A stretch of DNA of 8,368 nucleotides from contig CAMWVO010000062.1 of assembly GCA_947177695.1 (NCBI GenBank), positions 1-8,368 on the forward strand. The letters are read 5' to 3'. The notes beneath the pieces are model-generated. The model was not told the DNA's origin. It worked only from the letters and a program-made list of their open reading frames with translations, and ran no database searches. Positions 6,113-8,368 of this stretch are shown here, in pieces (the stretch's first letter is position 1; every line of letters begins with the position of its first letter). The DNA comes from an uncultured Clostridia bacterium (GTDB lineage: Bacteria; Bacillota; Clostridia; Oscillospirales; Ruminococcaceae). Position numbers and translations under genes: made by a program.

Positions 6113-6277
6113 ATGAACAAAAAGCAAAACACTGCGGAAATAGTTGCTGATCTTGCCACTAAATTGGCGTATCAAATAATTATTTCTGATTTAGAGGAAT
6201 GCAAATCCATTGACGATATTAATATTTTAATTGAAAAATACACGGCTAAATATGCGGCTATATGTGAAAAAAAATAA
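6113..6277 (+). CDS. Small AT-rich ORF, hypothetical protein (54 residues)
   Basis: I do not recognise this protein. The frame starts at an ATG ten bases after AGAGGA (6097-6102) and ends at TAA. It encodes a small, charged, probably helical protein (begins MNKKQNTAEIVADL, ends AICEKK) with two cysteines (30, 51), no membrane segment and no signal peptide. By count it is about 30% G+C, far below the roughly 50% of the flanking genes, and its codons are correspondingly AT-rich (ATT, ATA, AAA, TTA). It lies in the 293-base gap between the PHP phosphatase and murB, where cluster spacing is otherwise tight. It could be a recently acquired gene, a fast-evolving small protein, or a chance ORF with a fair ribosome binding site. 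A weak promoter-like pair lies upstream (6045-6072). Confidence 0.5.
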   Translation: MNKKQNTAEIVADLATKLAYQIIISDLEECKSIDDINILIEKYTAKYAAICEKK

Positions 6278-6316
6278 AATTATCCAATTTATATAAAATT
6301 GAACGGGGGCGCACAG

Positions 6317-7234
6317 GTGAGCGGTTTGGAGGAAATATCGGCGGCTGCCGAAGCTTTGGGGTGCCGTGTCGAAATCGACGCGGAGCTTAAAAATTACACC
6401 ACATTCAAAATCGGCGGCAGGTGCGATCTGCTGATCGAACTGCGCGGCGAGGAAAGCTTTTTAAAGCTTATTCCCCTTGCGGAAAGGCTTGGCGTACCCT
6501 ACCGCATTTTCGGGAAAGGCTCTAATCTGATAGTGGATTCCGACGGTATTTCGGGCGTTGTTTTTGTTTCGGGGAAAGGCTTTTCGGACATTTCCCTAAA
6601 CGGAGAAGTATTGACCTGCTCTGCGGGGGCAACACTCGCGTCCGTATGCAATTTTGCAATGGAAAACAGTCTAAGCGGTCTGGAGTTTGCCTACGGGATA
6701 CCCGGAACTTTAGGCGGCGCTGTCTATATGAACGCGGGAGCTTACGGCGGCGAAATGAAAGATGTTATTGTGTCGGTCAGAGCAATGGACAGGTCGGGCA
6801 ATATTACCGAGTACGCCGCGGAGGGGCTTGATTTTTCCTACCGTCACAGCCGTTTTTCCGAAAGCGGAGAAATTGTTCTTTCTGCGGATATCCGTCTCAC
6901 TGACGGCGACAAAGACAAAATAAAGGCGGACATGGAGGCTATACTTGAAAAACGCCGCTCCAAGCAGCCTTTGGAATACCCCAGCGCGGGAAGCACCTTT
7001 AAACGTCCCGAGGGGAGCTACGCTTCCCTGCTGATAGAACAGTGCGGACTGAAAGGCGTCCATGTGGGCGATGCGGAGGTCAGCACAAAGCACAGCGGCT
7101 TCATAATCAACAAGGGTAACGCAAATTTCAGTCAGCTTATGGAGCTGATACAAATAGTCAAGAATACCGTAAAAGAAAAAACAGGCTATGTTCTTGAATG
7201 CGAGCCCCTTATCATAACGGATAAAAAGCTTTAA
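6317..7234 (+). CDS. murB: UDP-N-acetylenolpyruvoylglucosamine reductase
   Basis: MurB is the FAD enzyme that reduces UDP-GlcNAc-enolpyruvate to UDP-MurNAc with NADPH, the second committed step of peptidoglycan synthesis. The protein has 305 residues from the GTG at 6317. FAD-binding features are FGKGSNLIV (65-73) and YGIPGTLGGAVYMNAGAYGG (126-145). The substrate and catalytic region has YRHS (175-178), SAGSTFKRPEG (223-233) with the catalytic Ser226, and the C-terminal ECEPLI (294-299) with Glu296. The length and compact C-terminus fit type II MurB of Gram-positives. The GTG is preferred because GGGGG (6305-6309) lies seven bases before it; a TTG at 6299 is in frame but has no ribosome binding site. 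The gap to rapZ is 30 bases, so they are very likely co-transcribed. Confidence 0.95.
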   Translation: MSGLEEISAAAEALGCRVEIDAELKNYTTFKIGGRCDLLIELRGEESFLKLIPLAERLGVPYRIFGKGSNLIVDSDGISGVVFVSGKGFSDISLNGEVLTCSAGATLASVCNFAMENSLSGLEFAYGIPGTLGGAVYMNAGAYGGEMKDVIVSVRAMDRSGNITEYAAEGLDFSYRHSRFSESGEIVLSADIRLTDGDKDKIKADMEAILEKRRSKQPLEYPSAGSTFKRPEGSYASLLIEQCGLKGVHVGDAEVSTKHSGFIINKGNANFSQLMELIQIVKNTVKEKTGYVLECEPLIITDKKL

Positions 7235-7264
7235 CACACGGTCACAACAAAGGAGGAATCAGGC

Positions 7265-8125
7265 ATGAAATTTCTGATAGTAACGGGTCTTTCGGGATCG
7301 GGAAAATCGGGCGCGGTAAACGTTCTGGAGGATATCGGCTACTACTGCATCGACAATATTCCTCCTCAGCTTATACCTAAATTTGCGGAAATATGCATTG
7401 CAAACGGTCAGATGAAAAAGGTCGCCATAGTTACCGACATAAGGGGCGGTGAGCTTTTCCTTGAACTTGACGAGGGTCTGTCCTATCTGAAAGACCACGA
7501 GCTTGAAACCTCCATTCTCTTTCTGGACGCAAGCGACGAGGTGCTGATAAAGCGCTACAAAGAGACCCGCCGCAAGCACCCTCTCGACGAGCAGTCCCAC
7601 GGAAGTCTGCAAAAGGCGATAAACACCGAGCGCGAGGTGCTTTCGTCGGTGCGGGAAAAGGCTGACTACTACATAGACACCTCCGAGCTGTCAATGAACC
7701 AGCTTAAAGAGACTGTCTATTCCCTTTTTCTGGATAATCCCAACGACAGCATGGTCATAAAGGTCATGTCTTTCGGCTACAAGTACGGTATGTCACGCGA
7801 AGCCGACCTTGTTTTCGACGTAAGATGTCTGCCGAACCCGTTCTATATTCCCGAACTGAAGCATCACACGGGTCTGGAAAGCTGCGTGAGCGACTATGTT
7901 TTAAGCTCCGAGCAGTCCGGTACTCTTATCAAAAAGCTTGAGGACCTGCTTGATTTTCTTATCCCGCTCTATATCCGCGAGGGCAAGAGCCAGCTTGTGG
8001 TGTCTTTCGGCTGCACGGGCGGAAAGCACAGAAGCGTTACCTTTGCGGAGGCTCTTTATAAGTACCTGAAAGACAAGGGTCTTAAGTGCAGGATAAGCCA
8101 CCGCGATATCGACAAGGACAGATAA
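7265..8125 (+). CDS. rapZ: RapZ/YvcJ-family nucleotide-binding protein
   Basis: The 286-residue protein is a full-length RapZ/YvcJ homologue. It has the P-loop GLSGSGKS (8-15), DIRG (58-61), LFLDAS (86-91) followed by the RRKHPL block (102-107), SFGYKYG (169-175), LPNPFY (189-194) and the C-terminal GCTGGKHRSV (249-258). In E. coli RapZ binds the small RNA GlmZ and directs its cleavage by RNase E, controlling glucosamine-6-phosphate synthase. In Bacillus YvcJ binds and hydrolyses nucleotides and its RNA role is not established, so the target here is open. The start has an ideal ribosome binding site, AAAGGAGG (7249-7256), eight bases before the ATG. It lies between murB and whiA, fitting a cell-envelope control role. 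yvcK, often next in order, is not here. Confidence 0.95.
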   Translation: MKFLIVTGLSGSGKSGAVNVLEDIGYYCIDNIPPQLIPKFAEICIANGQMKKVAIVTDIRGGELFLELDEGLSYLKDHELETSILFLDASDEVLIKRYKETRRKHPLDEQSHGSLQKAINTEREVLSSVREKADYYIDTSELSMNQLKETVYSLFLDNPNDSMVIKVMSFGYKYGMSREADLVFDVRCLPNPFYIPELKHHTGLESCVSDYVLSSEQSGTLIKKLEDLLDFLIPLYIREGKSQLVVSFGCTGGKHRSVTFAEALYKYLKDKGLKCRISHRDIDKDR

Positions 8126-8138
8126 GGATAGTTATAAA

Positions 8139-8368
8139 ATGTCATTTTCATACTCAGTTAAAAAAGAGCTTTGCTCGGTCATCACCGACAAGGACAGGAA
8201 ATACTGCTGTCTGTACGGTATGCTGCTGTTCTGCAAAAGCTTTGCGCCCGATTCAATAGTTTTCCAGACGGAGAACGACCTTGTGTGCGGACTTTTCCGC
8301 AGTCTTGCCGACGACGTTATCGGCGGGTCGGGAGTTGCCGAGGTCAACGTTACGGAAACGATCAACGG
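8139..8368 (+). CDS. whiA: DNA-binding protein WhiA, 5' part
   Basis: Only the first 76 codons are in the window; full WhiA proteins have about 300-330 residues. The start MSFSYSVKKELCSV matches the conserved WhiA N-terminus (MSFSxxVKxEL), the beginning of the LAGLIDADG homing-endonuclease-like domain; the helix-turn-helix domain would lie outside. WhiA is a developmental transcription factor in Streptomyces and affects cell division and chromosome segregation in Bacillus. AAGGA (8124-8128) overlaps the rapZ stop and lies ten bases before the ATG. The 13-base gap indicates translation from the same transcript. The other in-frame possibility, a later start, would remove the family signature. 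Confidence 0.92.
   Translation, partial: MSFSYSVKKELCSVITDKDRKYCCLYGMLLFCKSFAPDSIVFQTENDLVCGLFRSLADDVIGGSGVAEVNVTETIN

Noticed and set aside
6287..6301. AT-rich CAATTT/AAATTG inverted repeat before murB
   Set aside because: Only AT pairs close a very short stem, no U-tract follows a stable helix, and it sits directly before the murB ribosome binding site.

Overview
The window looks like chromosomal DNA of a Firmicute, most likely an anaerobic clostridial lineage near Ruminococcus/Oscillospiraceae. The reasons are the gene set (hprK, rapZ, whiA, a SpoIIM-like protein, a DUF624 protein), strong AGGAGG-type ribosome binding sites, sigma-A promoters of the TTGACA/TATAAT type, occasional TTG and GTG starts, and roughly 50% G+C coding DNA. 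The genus is inferred from gene content and style, not from a database comparison. It is largely a core, housekeeping region.

The left half (1-4074) is read on the minus strand. In transcription order it holds proC (pyrroline-5-carboxylate reductase), a SpoIIM-like membrane protein, a DUF624 (YesL-type) membrane protein, rpsO (ribosomal protein S15) and the 5' part of pnp (polynucleotide phosphorylase), which runs off the left edge. rpsO has a near-consensus promoter and a structured leader, and is followed by an intrinsic terminator. The rpsO-pnp gap then holds two tandem hairpins directly upstream of pnp, the second touching its Shine-Dalgarno sequence. A 171-bp foldback (MITE-like) element with about 30-bp terminal inverted repeats fills most of the gap between the spoIIM-like and DUF624 genes.

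The right half (4273-8368) is read on the plus strand from a promoter divergent to that of proC. It holds hprK (HPr kinase/phosphorylase), a YcdX-like PHP-domain phosphatase, a 54-residue AT-rich small ORF of unknown function, murB, rapZ (yvcJ) and the 5' part of whiA. This is a version of the cluster that links carbon-catabolite signalling (hprK, rapZ) to peptidoglycan precursor synthesis (murB) and cell division or growth control (whiA). yvcK, often found between rapZ and whiA, is absent: only 13 bases separate them.

I found no tRNA, rRNA, CRISPR array, phage module or defence system. The least explained parts are non-coding: the foldback element, the pnp and rpsO leaders, and the small AT-rich ORF inserted in the hprK-whiA cluster. 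I see no clear evidence of a wholly new multi-gene system.
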